Positions 40,477 to 50,311 of a stretch of DNA of 56,845 nucleotides are shown here, one piece after another. Below the pieces are notes generated by a model. The model saw only the letters and a list, made by a program, of their open reading frames with translations, did not search any database and was not told where the DNA came from. This stretch comes from Methanomassiliicoccales archaeon UBA280 (GTDB lineage Archaea > Thermoplasmatota > Thermoplasmata > SG8-5): NCBI GenBank assembly GCA_002499085.1, contig DAKD01000030.1, forward strand, positions 1 to 56,845, given 5' to 3'. The stretch's first letter is position 1. Every line of letters begins with the position of its first letter. The translations under genes and the position numbers were made by a program.

Positions 40477-43400
40477 ATGAGGAGGATATTCGCGGCATTG
40501 CTGTGCGCCATGATGGTATTCAGCGGAATGATTGTACTGATGGATAACGGTATCGGGGCTCCCGCGACGGAGGAACCGCTGTTCTCGGGGGCTGGCGCTG
40601 GCACAATCGCGGATCCTTATGTAATAACCACTGTTGAACAATTACAGGAGATGAATAATGCCCGTGCAGCGCATTACATCTTGGGGAATGACATCAACGC
40701 GAGCGCAACGGTTGGCTGGAACTCGGGTACAGGATTCACTCCTATCGGAAATGCTGGTCAATATTTTACAGGAACCTTGGATGGGAAGAACCACACAATC
40801 ACCGGCCTGTATATCAACAGGCCAGGTTCGTATCCGATGAGTCTCATCGGTTCTATTAATACAGGTGCGGGACTCAGAAATGTGATACTCAAGGACATCA
40901 ACTATACTGGCTATTATTATACCTCGGGAATGGTGGGTATGGCCTATTCCTCAACCTCCGTGATCTCCAATTGCCATGTCAGCGGAACTATAAACGGAAG
41001 GGGATCCTGTTCTGGCGGTTTTGCCGGTGAGGTGTATTGCATCATTAATAATTGCTCCGCAGATTGCGCAGTAATCGGCACTGGTTCAAGTACCCAATAT
41101 CTGGGCGGTTTCGTGGGATACAATGCAGGCCAGATATCCAATTGTTTTGCCCTGGGCGATGTGGCATCCACCACATTTGTGTCTATCGGCGGCTTTGCCG
41201 GTGGGCATCAGAGCGGTAGCATAAAAAATTGTTTTTCGACAGGCGATGTTCCGGATAGCGGCACACAAATCGGAGGGTTCATTGGAACCTACAACGGAGG
41301 CACACATGTAAGCTGTTACTGGGACACTGCAACATCTGGCACTGCTGTGGGGCTTGGGTATGGCTCTAGCGCCCAGGTTATTGGAAAGACCACCGCCGAG
41401 ATGATGCAGCAGGCCACGTTCACGGGATGGGATTTCACAAACACCTGGGGAATAGACGAGAGTACGTCGTATCCGTATCTGCTTGCCTTCCACGCATCGG
41501 AACCCACAGCCGATGAAGCTGCGGTTTGGCACTTCGATGAAGGTTCTGGTCTATACGCATACGATGCCAGCGGAAACGGCAACACAGGTACGCTGGTCAA
41601 TTCTCCATCCTGGACAAACACTGGTGTAACTCATGGCGCTATCCATTTTGACGGGGTTGACGATATTGTGAATTGCGGCGCGGGCGCCAGTCTGGACCCC
41701 ACTGCAGCTGCGACAATCGAGGCTTGGGTGAAGTTCGATATTCTTCCATCAACTGCTGGCAGGATATTCCACATAGCCGGGCGCTCGGGATTTACCACGG
41801 ACTTAGACCTCCTTGCCAACACCAACAATAGGTTCAGTTTCTACATCGGTGCCGGAAAATATGCCGAGTCCACGACGGTCATCCAGGTGGGTATGTGGTA
41901 TCATGTGGTCGGGACCTATGCGGCGAACGACCATGTCAGTATCTACGTGAATGGTATGCTGGAGCAGAACACTCCCATTTCTGTCACCCGAGGCACCAAT
42001 CCCAACGATTTCACCATCGGCGGGTCAGCGTATTGGGGAGACCGCAGATTCCAGGGAACTATAGATGAAGTTAGCGTCTGGAACCGTTCACTGGCCGCCG
42101 GCGAGGTTCTTGCCCAGTTCAATCTGAACGCACCGGTTCATAACCTTGACTCAGGGGAATACTTCACAACCATCCAGGCCGCGATTAACGACCCCGACAC
42201 TCTGGACGGCCACACCATCACGGTGACGGCAGGCACCTACAACGAGAAGCTCACAGTCAACAAGCGCCTGACCGTCCGGGGCGCCGGAATGGGCAACACC
42301 ACAATCAATGGCGGCGGTTCGGGTAATGTCGTGACCATCACGACCAACTGGGTGAACATAACCGGATTCAAGATAACGGGGAGCGGGGCAGCGGGCACGT
42401 ATCCTCTCTATGACGCAGGTATCAGACTCACAAGCGTGAATGATTGCACGATTTCCGATAACAACATCACCGGTAACAGGAACGGAATAACAATGTCCGC
42501 CGGTGGAAGGCACATCATCTCACACAACCAGATTAGGACCAGCAGTTACGATGGTATTTACGTCGGTACCAGCACATACAACCGCATAGACAATAACACC
42601 ATAATCGGATTCACTGATAGCGGTATATGGCTGCAAGCATCATGTTCCAACGGCGTCATCGACAATAACACAATATCGACGGGGCCGTACGGATTGTATA
42701 TAAGCAGTGGCTCGACCTCGAACACAGTTATCAAGTGGAACACTATAACCAAAACGACGGGCCAGGGGATGTATCTGAGCGGTAGCATCGGTTCGAAAAT
42801 TACATGGAACCAGGTGCGCTCGAACACAGGCACCGGAATCACTATCTCGGGTTCCTCGTCCAACTCCATAACGAATAACACCTTGCTCTGGAATAACGGA
42901 ACTGCTGGCATCGCGCTTGAAGGGGGAACTGCGAATAATATCGTTTCATACAACAAGTTCTGGAACAACAGCAAGAACGGAATCAGGTTCTCTTCATCGG
43001 GCAGCGGCAACCGAGTGATATTCAACAATTTCACCAACAATGCCAAGAGCGGAAGCGTTTATGACGCGGCTATTCATCTGTATCAGTACAGTGATTACAA
43101 CATCATAGCGAACAACACGCTTTTCGATAACAGGTACGGCCTCAGCGGCGGGTCGAATTGCGATTACAATATATTTGACAACAACACTGTGACCTATACA
43201 ACAGCGTACGGCATAATACTGAGCTATTCATATTATAACACATTCAAATTCAATACCATTCTGAACGGCCTTGGCGGGGGTGCAGCCAGCGGGAACGCGC
43301 AAGGCAATGTGTTCATCCATAACAATATATCTTACAATACAGCCAATGGATTCTCCATCGGCCAGGGTGGTTATCACAAGATATTGAACAACACTATCAC

Positions 43401-46400
43401 CCATAATGGGGTGAGTGGTATCAATATTACAGGCAGCGCCGGCGGACAGAACACACCACTCATCCATATTGACGGGAACAATGTGTCCGCCAATGGTTGG
43501 AACGGCATCGCGCTGTGGGACCAGACCACCTGGACCTACCACGTGTACCAGACCACTGTCAGTAATAATATTGTGATTGGCAATGCAAGGACCGGAATAG
43601 ACCTGGCAGGAAGCACATACAAGAACATTCTGAGAGGAAACAATGTTACAGGTAACCAGATGCAGGGCATTTCCCTCAGGAACGCCCCGGATACAACCGT
43701 AACCAACAACACCGTTTCCGGGAACCTGATGTATGGAATTTACGTTTCAGGCACATCGTCCAGCAAAATATACCACAATAACATAATCGCCAACACGAAT
43801 CAGGCCTTCGAGGACGGGGATAACATGTGGAACCTGGCCTATTCCGGCGGGGGAAATTACTGGTCGGACTGGACCGCGCCGGATGATATGAGCGGCCCTG
43901 CGCAGAGCATTGCCGGCGCTGACGGCTTCGTAGACAGCCCGCGCGTAATTCCGGGAGGCACCAATGCAGATGGATACCCCTGGACAATGAAGGATGGGTG
44001 GGTAGGCTACACGCCGACCACCGGGCCCGTGATAAACACCAACACAGGCGAGTTCTTCTTCCTCATTCAGGAAGCAATCAACGACCCGGATACCCTCAAC
44101 GGCCACACGATAACCGTAGCAGCTGGCTCATACTTTGAGAATCTCGTTGTGAACAAGCGCCTCACCATCATCGGAGACGGCGCAGCCACAACAACGGTCA
44201 GGGGCGGCGGCACTGGAGATGTCATCGCTATCTCCGCAAGCTGGGTGAATATATCCGGAATCAAGGTAATCAATGGAGGCAGCGCCGGCGAGAGCTCGGG
44301 GATACGGTTCAGCAGCGTGTCGAACTGCAATATCACAGCCTGCACGGTCACTGGCAATCTCAGACATGGAATTTATGTTTACTACGGTTCGGGAAACTCG
44401 ATATGGGCCAGCACGGTGTCGGCCAACGCTGGCAACGGAATATTCATCCACTACTCGCCTTCCAACAGGATAATCGGTAACACACTCGAAGCAAATCTTG
44501 GCGCGGAAGGTGGCATCTACATAGTTTCAGACCCTGCCAGGGCGGCCCGGTACAATGTGATATCGCACAATATCGTCAGGAACCACCCCCAGAGCGGCAT
44601 CATGCTGAACTATGCGAATTACAACACCATATCGTTCAACGAGGTGACCAATACCTCGAAATCGGCGGGAACGTATGTCTACAGGTCCGGTATCCATCTC
44701 TACCAGTACGCGGACTACAACAAGATTCTCAACAACACCCTCGCCGACAACAGGATCGGTCTGGGCACGCAATATGCTGTGTATTACAACACCTGGGACA
44801 ACAATACTGTAGGTTACAGCAGCTCAATGGCTATGATTCTCTCCTATGCCTCAAACAACCTGGTGAAGTACAACTCATTCCATCACACCGCGGGGAACGG
44901 AATAGCCATCGGGAATTCCGAGTTGGACACGTTCCAGGGAAATAATATACATTCCAACACGGCCAACGGTATCAGCTTCAGCACGCACGGTAAGCACAAG
45001 ATACTGGGCAACACAATAACGCACAACGGCGCCAGCGGCGTCAACATGACAAGCAGTAATACCGCAAACATAGACAATTGCGTGATAGACGGGAACAACA
45101 TATCCTACAACAACCTGAACGGAATCGCCGCCTGGGACTCGACCGGATGGTCGCAGCATGTCCGTTATGCGAAAATAGCCAACAACACGGTCATGGGCAA
45201 CAACCGGACAGGGATATACCTCAGGGGCGGAACGTACGGAAACACGGTCTACAACAATCTGGTCCTTGGCAACCTTGGACACGGCATCGCCCTGGAGAAC
45301 TCCCCGACCACCAAAGTTTTCAACAATACCATTGAGGGAAATGCGATGTACGGCATTCATGTTTCCGTGACCTCCAACTCCAGGATATACCACAACAACA
45401 TCATCGCAAACGCCATGCAGGGTTATGATGACAGCGCATCCAACCACTGGAACGCGTCCTATCCCAAGGGCGGCAACTACTGGTCCGATTACGTTGGCGT
45501 GGACGCATTCTCCGGCGCGAGCCAGGATATCCCCAGCAGCGACGGGTTCGGGGATGCGGCAAGACCGGTTTCCGCGGGAACGGACAGGCACCCGCTGATG
45601 TTCCAATCGGTCTGGTGGACAGAGGTCGCACCAACGGTCACCATGATATCCCCGGCAGACGGCTCGGTAATACAGTCCGGGACGATGCTGGACTTCCACA
45701 TCTGGGATGGAAATTTCAACCTTGATGCCGCTGATTACTCTGTCGACGGAGGCCCGGACACGGCCTTCGGAGTTGATTACGACATCGACACCACCGGCTG
45801 GACTGAAGGGGATTACTCCATCGAGGTGAATGCCTTTGACCGGTTGGGCAATGCCGCCCAGGAGACCTTCAACATACGCATCGACGACACGGACCCGACC
45901 TTCTCGGTAACCATGTCCCTCTCGGTTGACGCTGACTCGGACGGGCATATCGGCACAGGCGACACGATTACGGTGTGGGTCAACGTGACAGACCTGAACG
46001 AGGACGCGACAACTCTTCCCTCGATAGACCTGGACGAAGCCGGTTTCCCCAATCAGCCCGTGACAGGGCTTGCATATCAGGGCTCCGGCGTCTGGGCATG
46101 CACGTATGCAGTGCAGGCCGGCGGGTTCAACACATCCGACATCGATGTGACATTCGCGGACAAGGCAGGAAATTCGGCAACCCAGGAAGACGCGGTCCTG
46201 TTCAGGGTCGCCGGGACCAGGCAGATATCGCTGACATTGGGCTGGAACATGATATCGTTCCCCATGGACATGCCTACATTAAATGGCGCGAGGATATTCT
46301 GCGCGTCCGATCTTGCCAATCAGACCGGCGCGGTAATGGTTTCAAAGTGGAACCCTGCAACCCAGACCTACACGAACTACATACCTGGATTCCACCTTCC

Positions 46401-46734
46401 CTCCGACCCGCAGAATTTCGCCATCGGTCCGGACGACGCCGTGTTCGTCTATGCCTCCGCCCCGGTGAATATCGAACCCTCCGGGTACAGGAGCACAGGC
46501 CAGCGCAATGTCGCCCTCATAGCGGGCTGGAACCTGGTCGGCTACCACAGCGTGGACGCGGGCGACGTGGCCACAGATTGGGCCCCACAGGTTTCCTGCG
46601 ATCCGTACGATGACATCTGCTACTGGGACGGGACTACATTCGTGCACTACATATTCGCCACGGACGTGATGCAGCTTGTACCGGGCAGGGGATACTTCGT
46701 CTGGTCGGACATCGCGACAACACTGACCTATTGA
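40477..46734 (+). CDS. Giant secreted surface protein: GLUG, LamG, two beta-helix arrays, Ig and C-terminal domain
   Basis: A 2085-residue exported protein: signal peptide (1-28), GLUG-type repeats (about 45-310; GGFVGYNAGQISNCFALGDV), a LamG/concanavalin-like sandwich (about 345-548), then two long NosD/CASH beta-helix arrays (about 558-1110 and 1178-1690). Both arrays begin with AINDPDTLxGHTITVxAG and end with YWSD loops, so the arrays are a tandem duplication of about 600 residues. Ig-like domains (about 1720-1900) and a compact end domain (SLTLGWNMISFPMD ... GRGYFVWSD) follow. There is no C-terminal membrane helix, so anchoring must differ from that of the 23.2-kb protein. GGAG about 9 nt before the ATG at 40477 sets the start. 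Probable S-layer-associated polysaccharide-binding protein. Confidence 0.82.
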   Translation: MRRIFAALLCAMMVFSGMIVLMDNGIGAPATEEPLFSGAGAGTIADPYVITTVEQLQEMNNARAAHYILGNDINASATVGWNSGTGFTPIGNAGQYFTGTLDGKNHTITGLYINRPGSYPMSLIGSINTGAGLRNVILKDINYTGYYYTSGMVGMAYSSTSVISNCHVSGTINGRGSCSGGFAGEVYCIINNCSADCAVIGTGSSTQYLGGFVGYNAGQISNCFALGDVASTTFVSIGGFAGGHQSGSIKNCFSTGDVPDSGTQIGGFIGTYNGGTHVSCYWDTATSGTAVGLGYGSSAQVIGKTTAEMMQQATFTGWDFTNTWGIDESTSYPYLLAFHASEPTADEAAVWHFDEGSGLYAYDASGNGNTGTLVNSPSWTNTGVTHGAIHFDGVDDIVNCGAGASLDPTAAATIEAWVKFDILPSTAGRIFHIAGRSGFTTDLDLLANTNNRFSFYIGAGKYAESTTVIQVGMWYHVVGTYAANDHVSIYVNGMLEQNTPISVTRGTNPNDFTIGGSAYWGDRRFQGTIDEVSVWNRSLAAGEVLAQFNLNAPVHNLDSGEYFTTIQAAINDPDTLDGHTITVTAGTYNEKLTVNKRLTVRGAGMGNTTINGGGSGNVVTITTNWVNITGFKITGSGAAGTYPLYDAGIRLTSVNDCTISDNNITGNRNGITMSAGGRHIISHNQIRTSSYDGIYVGTSTYNRIDNNTIIGFTDSGIWLQASCSNGVIDNNTISTGPYGLYISSGSTSNTVIKWNTITKTTGQGMYLSGSIGSKITWNQVRSNTGTGITISGSSSNSITNNTLLWNNGTAGIALEGGTANNIVSYNKFWNNSKNGIRFSSSGSGNRVIFNNFTNNAKSGSVYDAAIHLYQYSDYNIIANNTLFDNRYGLSGGSNCDYNIFDNNTVTYTTAYGIILSYSYYNTFKFNTILNGLGGGAASGNAQGNVFIHNNISYNTANGFSIGQGGYHKILNNTITHNGVSGINITGSAGGQNTPLIHIDGNNVSANGWNGIALWDQTTWTYHVYQTTVSNNIVIGNARTGIDLAGSTYKNILRGNNVTGNQMQGISLRNAPDTTVTNNTVSGNLMYGIYVSGTSSSKIYHNNIIANTNQAFEDGDNMWNLAYSGGGNYWSDWTAPDDMSGPAQSIAGADGFVDSPRVIPGGTNADGYPWTMKDGWVGYTPTTGPVINTNTGEFFFLIQEAINDPDTLNGHTITVAAGSYFENLVVNKRLTIIGDGAATTTVRGGGTGDVIAISASWVNISGIKVINGGSAGESSGIRFSSVSNCNITACTVTGNLRHGIYVYYGSGNSIWASTVSANAGNGIFIHYSPSNRIIGNTLEANLGAEGGIYIVSDPARAARYNVISHNIVRNHPQSGIMLNYANYNTISFNEVTNTSKSAGTYVYRSGIHLYQYADYNKILNNTLADNRIGLGTQYAVYYNTWDNNTVGYSSSMAMILSYASNNLVKYNSFHHTAGNGIAIGNSELDTFQGNNIHSNTANGISFSTHGKHKILGNTITHNGASGVNMTSSNTANIDNCVIDGNNISYNNLNGIAAWDSTGWSQHVRYAKIANNTVMGNNRTGIYLRGGTYGNTVYNNLVLGNLGHGIALENSPTTKVFNNTIEGNAMYGIHVSVTSNSRIYHNNIIANAMQGYDDSASNHWNASYPKGGNYWSDYVGVDAFSGASQDIPSSDGFGDAARPVSAGTDRHPLMFQSVWWTEVAPTVTMISPADGSVIQSGTMLDFHIWDGNFNLDAADYSVDGGPDTAFGVDYDIDTTGWTEGDYSIEVNAFDRLGNAAQETFNIRIDDTDPTFSVTMSLSVDADSDGHIGTGDTITVWVNVTDLNEDATTLPSIDLDEAGFPNQPVTGLAYQGSGVWACTYAVQAGGFNTSDIDVTFADKAGNSATQEDAVLFRVAGTRQISLTLGWNMISFPMDMPTLNGARIFCASDLANQTGAVMVSKWNPATQTYTNYIPGFHLPSDPQNFAIGPDDAVFVYASAPVNIEPSGYRSTGQRNVALIAGWNLVGYHSVDAGDVATDWAPQVSCDPYDDICYWDGTTFVHYIFATDVMQLVPGRGYFVWSDIATTLTY

Positions 46735-46742
46735 AACTCCAT

Positions 46743-46965
46743 GGTGAATACGGCTAAGAACGTCTTACTCCAGAGTATTCGCCGATGATGCGTAATAGCT
46801 TGTAAGCTGAATACAGCATCATTGGTTCATATCGGTCTGTGAGCAATCGGTGAATTCGAAAACAAAATCCTGCGATGCAGAGAATTCGCCATGAATCAGC
46901 ACTCTGCGATCAATCAGATTCAAAAATGCCGGTAATCGGCAATCAATGGGCGATGAGATTACCGG
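46743..46965 (+). repeat. Four-hairpin dispersed element family B, copy 2
   Basis: 223 nt, beginning 8 nt after the stop of the surface-protein gene. P0 GGTGAATAC (46743-46751)/GTATTCGCC (46775-46783); P1 ATGATGC (46785-46791)/GCATCAT (46816-46822) with GCTGAATA in the loop; P2 GGTGAATTC (46849-46857)/GAATTCGCC (46882-46890); P3 CCGGTAAT (46929-46936)/ATTACCGG (46958-46965). Each arm pair differs from the copies at 15.9 and 55.9 kb while remaining complementary. Confidence 0.88.
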
Positions 46966-47012
46966 GATACTTCGTGTGGTCGGATGCTGCAACTACACTG
47001 ATATATTGATAG
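46965..47012 (+). pseudogene. Second, diverged copy of the surface-protein 3' end
   Basis: Directly after P3 of family B copy 2, the sequence encodes GYFVWSDAATTLIY-stop, matching the true gene end GYFVWSDIATTLTY-stop at 46692-46734. About three quarters of the nucleotides agree by eye. It has no start or upstream coding sequence, so it is a displaced gene tail or the last scrap of a paralogue. Confidence 0.8.
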
Positions 47013-47013
47013 C

Positions 47014-47550
47014 TCAGCCGCAAAGGTAGTCTATGAACCTATGCAGCGGCATCGCCGTCTCCCAGTTCAGTGCGATGTTCCCGGCCTTCGTGATATGGAC
47101 CCTGGGTATGGCTCTGTGGAGTGTCCTGTTCCGGCCCTCCAGCCCGTCTATCTCGATGGTGGAAACGCGCCACGGGTCGTCCCCGCGCACGCCCTTGAGC
47201 CTGTGGGCGTAGAGCGGGAACACGTTGGCCCTGAGGCATTCGGCCTTCAGCTCGGCAGCCTGCTGAAGCGCCCGGCCGCTGGAATCCGAGAAATGCACCA
47301 ATTTTGTCGCGGAGGCCTTGATCTCGATGGGGAAGGAAACGTCCCCCCGGACTGCGACCAGGTCCACGCCGAACGAACCGGCCGCCCTTATCACGATGAA
47401 CGGTTTCTTCAGTATCTTCAGGTAGTTGAAGTGGACGTCGGAATCGCAGGACTTGATTATCCTGCGGACTGAATCCTCGTTGCCCTGGAGAAGCATCTTG
47501 AACTCCCGCTCGTAGTTGCTGTAGGCCATGCCAGGGCATCCGGCAGGCAT
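47014..47550 (-). CDS. hjc: Hjc-like archaeal Holliday-junction resolvase
   Basis: A 178-residue PD-(D/E)xK nuclease: an YSNYEREFKMLLQ helix (Glu of the active site), GSFGVDLVAVRG (Asp) and FPIEIKAS (Glu-x-Lys, about 92-99), then the SGRALQQAAELKAECLRANV helix, as in archaeal Hjc. It resolves four-way DNA junctions in recombination. It is longer than typical Hjc (about 120-140), with an insert (about 28-48) and a C-terminal extension. GATAAATAG (about 47569-47577) suggests a leaderless start near 47550; Met8 at 47529 is the alternative. Confidence 0.75.
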   Translation of the reverse strand: MPAGCPGMAYSNYEREFKMLLQGNEDSVRRIIKSCDSDVHFNYLKILKKPFIVIRAAGSFGVDLVAVRGDVSFPIEIKASATKLVHFSDSSGRALQQAAELKAECLRANVFPLYAHRLKGVRGDDPWRVSTIEIDGLEGRNRTLHRAIPRVHITKAGNIALNWETAMPLHRFIDYLCG

Positions 47551-47603
47551 GCATTAACTTTTTCATAGCAATCTATTTATCATCGGAAATTCATTATGCA
47601 ACC

Positions 47604-47849
47604 ATGGAAGAAACAGGGAATGCCGTGACACGCAGGCAGGCTGGCATTGGCCTGGCACTGCTCGGAACCATTGTTCTGCTGCTGGCAGGCATCTTCCTTC
47701 TCCTTTCCGCGATGCAGCAGGACTCCTTCCATCTATTCGCCGGACAAACGCATCTGCTCTTCGACCTTGCTGTGGGAACTGCATTCATCCTCATAGGCCT
47801 GGTCCTTATAAAATCCGACAGGGCGTCGGAGAGTAAGAATGCAGAATGA
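47604..47849 (+). CDS. Small two-helix membrane protein
   Basis: An 81-residue protein with two hydrophobic helices (about 13-35 and 48-69) separated by a polar loop and ending in a charged tail. No family is recognised. A CTATTTATCAT element (about 47571-47581), centred about 27 nt before the ATG, is shared back-to-back with the resolvase promoter. It ends 52 nt before the methyltransferase cluster, which has its own TATA box. Confidence 0.6.
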   Translation: MEETGNAVTRRQAGIGLALLGTIVLLLAGIFLLLSAMQQDSFHLFAGQTHLLFDLAVGTAFILIGLVLIKSDRASESKNAE

Positions 47850-47901
47850 ACACATCCGGCACACCCGTAACTTAAATATCACCGGGCGCGATTGGGGAGG
47901 C

Positions 47902-48480
47902 ATGATGTATCCCTGGAGGGGCGAGTTCACTGTCGGAAGCGCGGACAGCCAGATTGCCATAGACACACTATCCTCCAAGCTTGATTTTCCTAAGGACAGG
48001 GTCGCGATATGGGGTCAGCACAAGACAGAGAACCTGGGCATCGAGAAAATCGTGGCCAACATCGTCTCCAACCCGAACATCAGGTATCTGATTCTGTGCG
48101 GCGAAGAGGTTAGGGGCCACAGGTCGGGCCAGAGCCTCAAGTCCCTGCATGCCAACGGCATCGACGGGGACGGCAGGATCATCGGAGCAAATGGCGCGGT
48201 CCCTTACATCGAGAACATAACTCCCGAGGCCATCGCCAGGTTCAGGGAGCAGGTCGAGCTTATTGACATGATCGGCGTTTCGGAGATCGCAGCCATTCTC
48301 GAAAAGGCGGATGAGCTGGCTTCGGTCAGGAAGGGGCCGGTTGGCGAACCCATCATCATGGAATTCGCCGAGAGAGAGAAATCGGTTCAGATGAAATCCC
48401 TGTCAGGGAAAATCTCCCTTCACAAGGACCTGCTGGTTGACCCTTACCTCGAGGTCGCGGATATGGAGGCAAAGACATGA
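47902..48480 (+). CDS. mtrA: MtrA-like corrinoid protein (soluble)
   Basis: A 192-residue cobamide-carrying protein. YPWRGEFTVGS is the MtrA start; LILCGEEVRGHRSGQSL (about 71-87) contains the histidine that is the lower cobalt ligand in MtrA, and ANGIDGDGRIIGANGAVPYI follows. The C-terminal membrane helix of methanogen MtrA is missing, so the protein is cytosolic. It would accept a methyl group from MtrH and pass it to the core methionine synthase. CTTAAATATC (47871-47880) is centred 26 nt before the ATG at 47902 (leaderless); an in-frame ATG at 47839 lies upstream of that promoter. The gene overlaps mtrH by 4 nt. Confidence 0.9.
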   Translation: MMYPWRGEFTVGSADSQIAIDTLSSKLDFPKDRVAIWGQHKTENLGIEKIVANIVSNPNIRYLILCGEEVRGHRSGQSLKSLHANGIDGDGRIIGANGAVPYIENITPEAIARFREQVELIDMIGVSEIAAILEKADELASVRKGPVGEPIIMEFAEREKSVQMKSLSGKISLHKDLLVDPYLEVADMEAKT

Positions 48481-49406
48481 TGAACTTCTCCAGGGAGCAG
48501 AGAACGGTGGAACTCGGGGATGTAAAATTCGGAGGCCAGCCCGGCGAGCTTCCCACAGTCCTGTTCGGCACTGCATTCTACGGCAAGAAATTCCTCAACC
48601 CGGACATGGCCGCATTGGATGAGGTCAGAGAGTCCATCCGCGCCCAGGAAGAGCTTTCGCGGATGACAGGAAACCCCAGCGTTGTCGATGTGTTTCTCGG
48701 CGACACCGAATCAATGGCAAAGAGGCTGGAGCTTGTGCTGGAGGAGCTTCCGAAGCCAAGGCCCTTCTCGGTCGACGTTCCGGAATCCGCAGTCCGACAG
48801 GCGGTTCTGAAGCATGCCCGCGAGACAGGGATTTCCGACAGGCTGATACTCAACTCGTTCAACCTGGCGGCCGGGCCTGAGGAGCTCGATGCCCTGAGGG
48901 AGTACCCGCCCGGATGCGCGATACTTCTGGCCTACAATCCCAAGGACTTCTCGGTGGACGGTCGCATCGATATGCTGGAGTCGGGCGCCGGCTACCTTGA
49001 GAAAGGATTGCTCGGCCTTGCCGAGGAATTCGGCATAAAGAACCTGCTGCTGGACACCGGGGCGACACCGTTCGACCACAGCGCCGCGGAAACCCTGCGC
49101 TCCATACCAGTCATGAAGAACAGATGGGGCCTCCCAGTCGGATGCGCCATTCACAACACGGTCGAGTCCTGGCTCTGGATGAAGGAGTACAGGAAAGATC
49201 ACAAGCCGGAATATCTGACATGCGACGTCGGCTCGAACGCACTCCCGGTTTTGCTGGGCGCGGATTTCTGCGTTTACGGCCCGATAAGGAACGCAGCCGC
49301 CGTGTTCCCGTTCGTCGCGATGGTCGACAAGTTCATGGCCGAAGGCGCCGAGGATTATTTCGGCGTTGCCCAGGCAGAGGACCATCCCAGGAGGAAGCTG
49401 GGTTGA
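48477..49406 (+). CDS. mtrH: MtrH-like methyl-tetrahydropterin:corrinoid methyltransferase
   Basis: A 309-residue TIM-barrel methyltransferase: FSREQRTVELGDVKFGGQPG start, GTAFYGKKFLNPD, NSFNLAAGPEELDAL, LLDTGATPFD and PVGCAIHNTVESW match MtrH of the Mtr complex. It takes the methyl group of methyl-tetrahydromethanopterin or a related pterin and places it on cob(I)amide of MtrA. Only subunits A and H are present; the sodium-pumping B-G subunits are not in this cluster, so the reaction is presumably not energy-conserving. ATGA overlap with mtrA and TTGA overlap with the next gene indicate tight coupling. Confidence 0.92.
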   Translation: MMNFSREQRTVELGDVKFGGQPGELPTVLFGTAFYGKKFLNPDMAALDEVRESIRAQEELSRMTGNPSVVDVFLGDTESMAKRLELVLEELPKPRPFSVDVPESAVRQAVLKHARETGISDRLILNSFNLAAGPEELDALREYPPGCAILLAYNPKDFSVDGRIDMLESGAGYLEKGLLGLAEEFGIKNLLLDTGATPFDHSAAETLRSIPVMKNRWGLPVGCAIHNTVESWLWMKEYRKDHKPEYLTCDVGSNALPVLLGADFCVYGPIRNAAAVFPFVAMVDKFMAEGAEDYFGVAQAEDHPRRKLG

Positions 49407-50311
49407 AGGGCATTGCTCCGATGTCCACCACGGTTGTCGGCAGCTTTCCCGCTTCCCCGCCGGTGAACTCGCTTCTCAGGTACTGCAGGGAAGGGGCAGA
49501 CCCGTTCGGGGAGAGCATGCGGGACGCAATCGAGGTCCAGATTTCTGCGGGCATAGACATTGTTTCGGACGGCCAGACCAGGAACGACATGGTCAAACTT
49601 TTCGCGTCCAAGCTGGGGGGCATCAGGATGCGGGGCAGGCCGGTTATTATAGGTGAAATTGAATATAAATCGCAGATCACGGTCCCTGACCAGATCGAAG
49701 CCAGGAAAATGATAGGCGCCAGGGCGAAGCTGAAAGGCATAATAACCGGGCCGTTCACGCTGGCCAAGTCATGCGAGGACAGGCATTACGGAAGCACGGA
49801 GAAGTCGGCCATGGCCTTTGCCGAGGCCCTCAATCGTGAAGCAAGGGCGCTTTCGGAAATCGTGGACTTACTCCAGGTGGACGAGCCGTTCTTCTCCGTG
49901 GAATACCCCGGGTATTCGCATGACCTGGTTTCCGCGATGTTCTCAGGGGTCTCGGTGCCCAAGGCCCTTCATGTCTGCGGCGACGTGGCCAGGATATTTC
50001 CCGGGCTCGCGGAACTGCCTGTGGACATACTCGACCATGAGTTCGCGGCGCATCCGGAATTGCTTGATACGGTCTCGGAGACTGATTTCCCCCAGATGCT
50101 GGGGTTCGGGTGCATCCGGTCCGACGTGAATCAGGCAGAGTCCGTTGCGGAGATTTCAGAAAGGATTAAGAAGGGGATTGCCTGTGTTGGTGAAAAGAGA
50201 CTGGTTCTGGACCCGGACTGCGGTCTCCGACACCTCTCCCGGGAGGTGGCCAAGGCCAAGCTGGAGAACCTTGTCAAAGCCAGAAATGCGGTGATGGAAG
50301 ATGAAAGTTGA
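49403..50311 (+). CDS. mesA: Core-MetE-type (folate-independent) methionine synthase
   Basis: A 302-residue catalytic-domain-only cobalamin-independent-type methionine synthase. TTVVGSFPASPP is the family start; HVCGDVARIF supplies the zinc His-x-Cys, DILDHEFA follows, and GFGCIRSDVNQAESV plus VLDPDCGLRHL supplies the last zinc Cys. Lacking the MetE N-terminal folate-handling half, such core enzymes take methyl groups from corrinoid proteins, in methanogens MtrA (the MesA group). The context with mtrA and mtrH fits that exactly. TTG 49403, preceded by GGAGGAAG and overlapping the mtrH stop, was chosen; ATG 49421 is the alternative. Confidence 0.87.
   Translation: MKGIAPMSTTVVGSFPASPPVNSLLRYCREGADPFGESMRDAIEVQISAGIDIVSDGQTRNDMVKLFASKLGGIRMRGRPVIIGEIEYKSQITVPDQIEARKMIGARAKLKGIITGPFTLAKSCEDRHYGSTEKSAMAFAEALNREARALSEIVDLLQVDEPFFSVEYPGYSHDLVSAMFSGVSVPKALHVCGDVARIFPGLAELPVDILDHEFAAHPELLDTVSETDFPQMLGFGCIRSDVNQAESVAEISERIKKGIACVGEKRLVLDPDCGLRHLSREVAKAKLENLVKARNAVMEDES

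Noticed and set aside
47902..49406. MtrA/MtrH as proof of methanogenesis
   Set aside because: Only A and H are present, MtrA has no membrane anchor, and the genes are coupled to a methionine synthase; no other methanogenesis gene is in the window.
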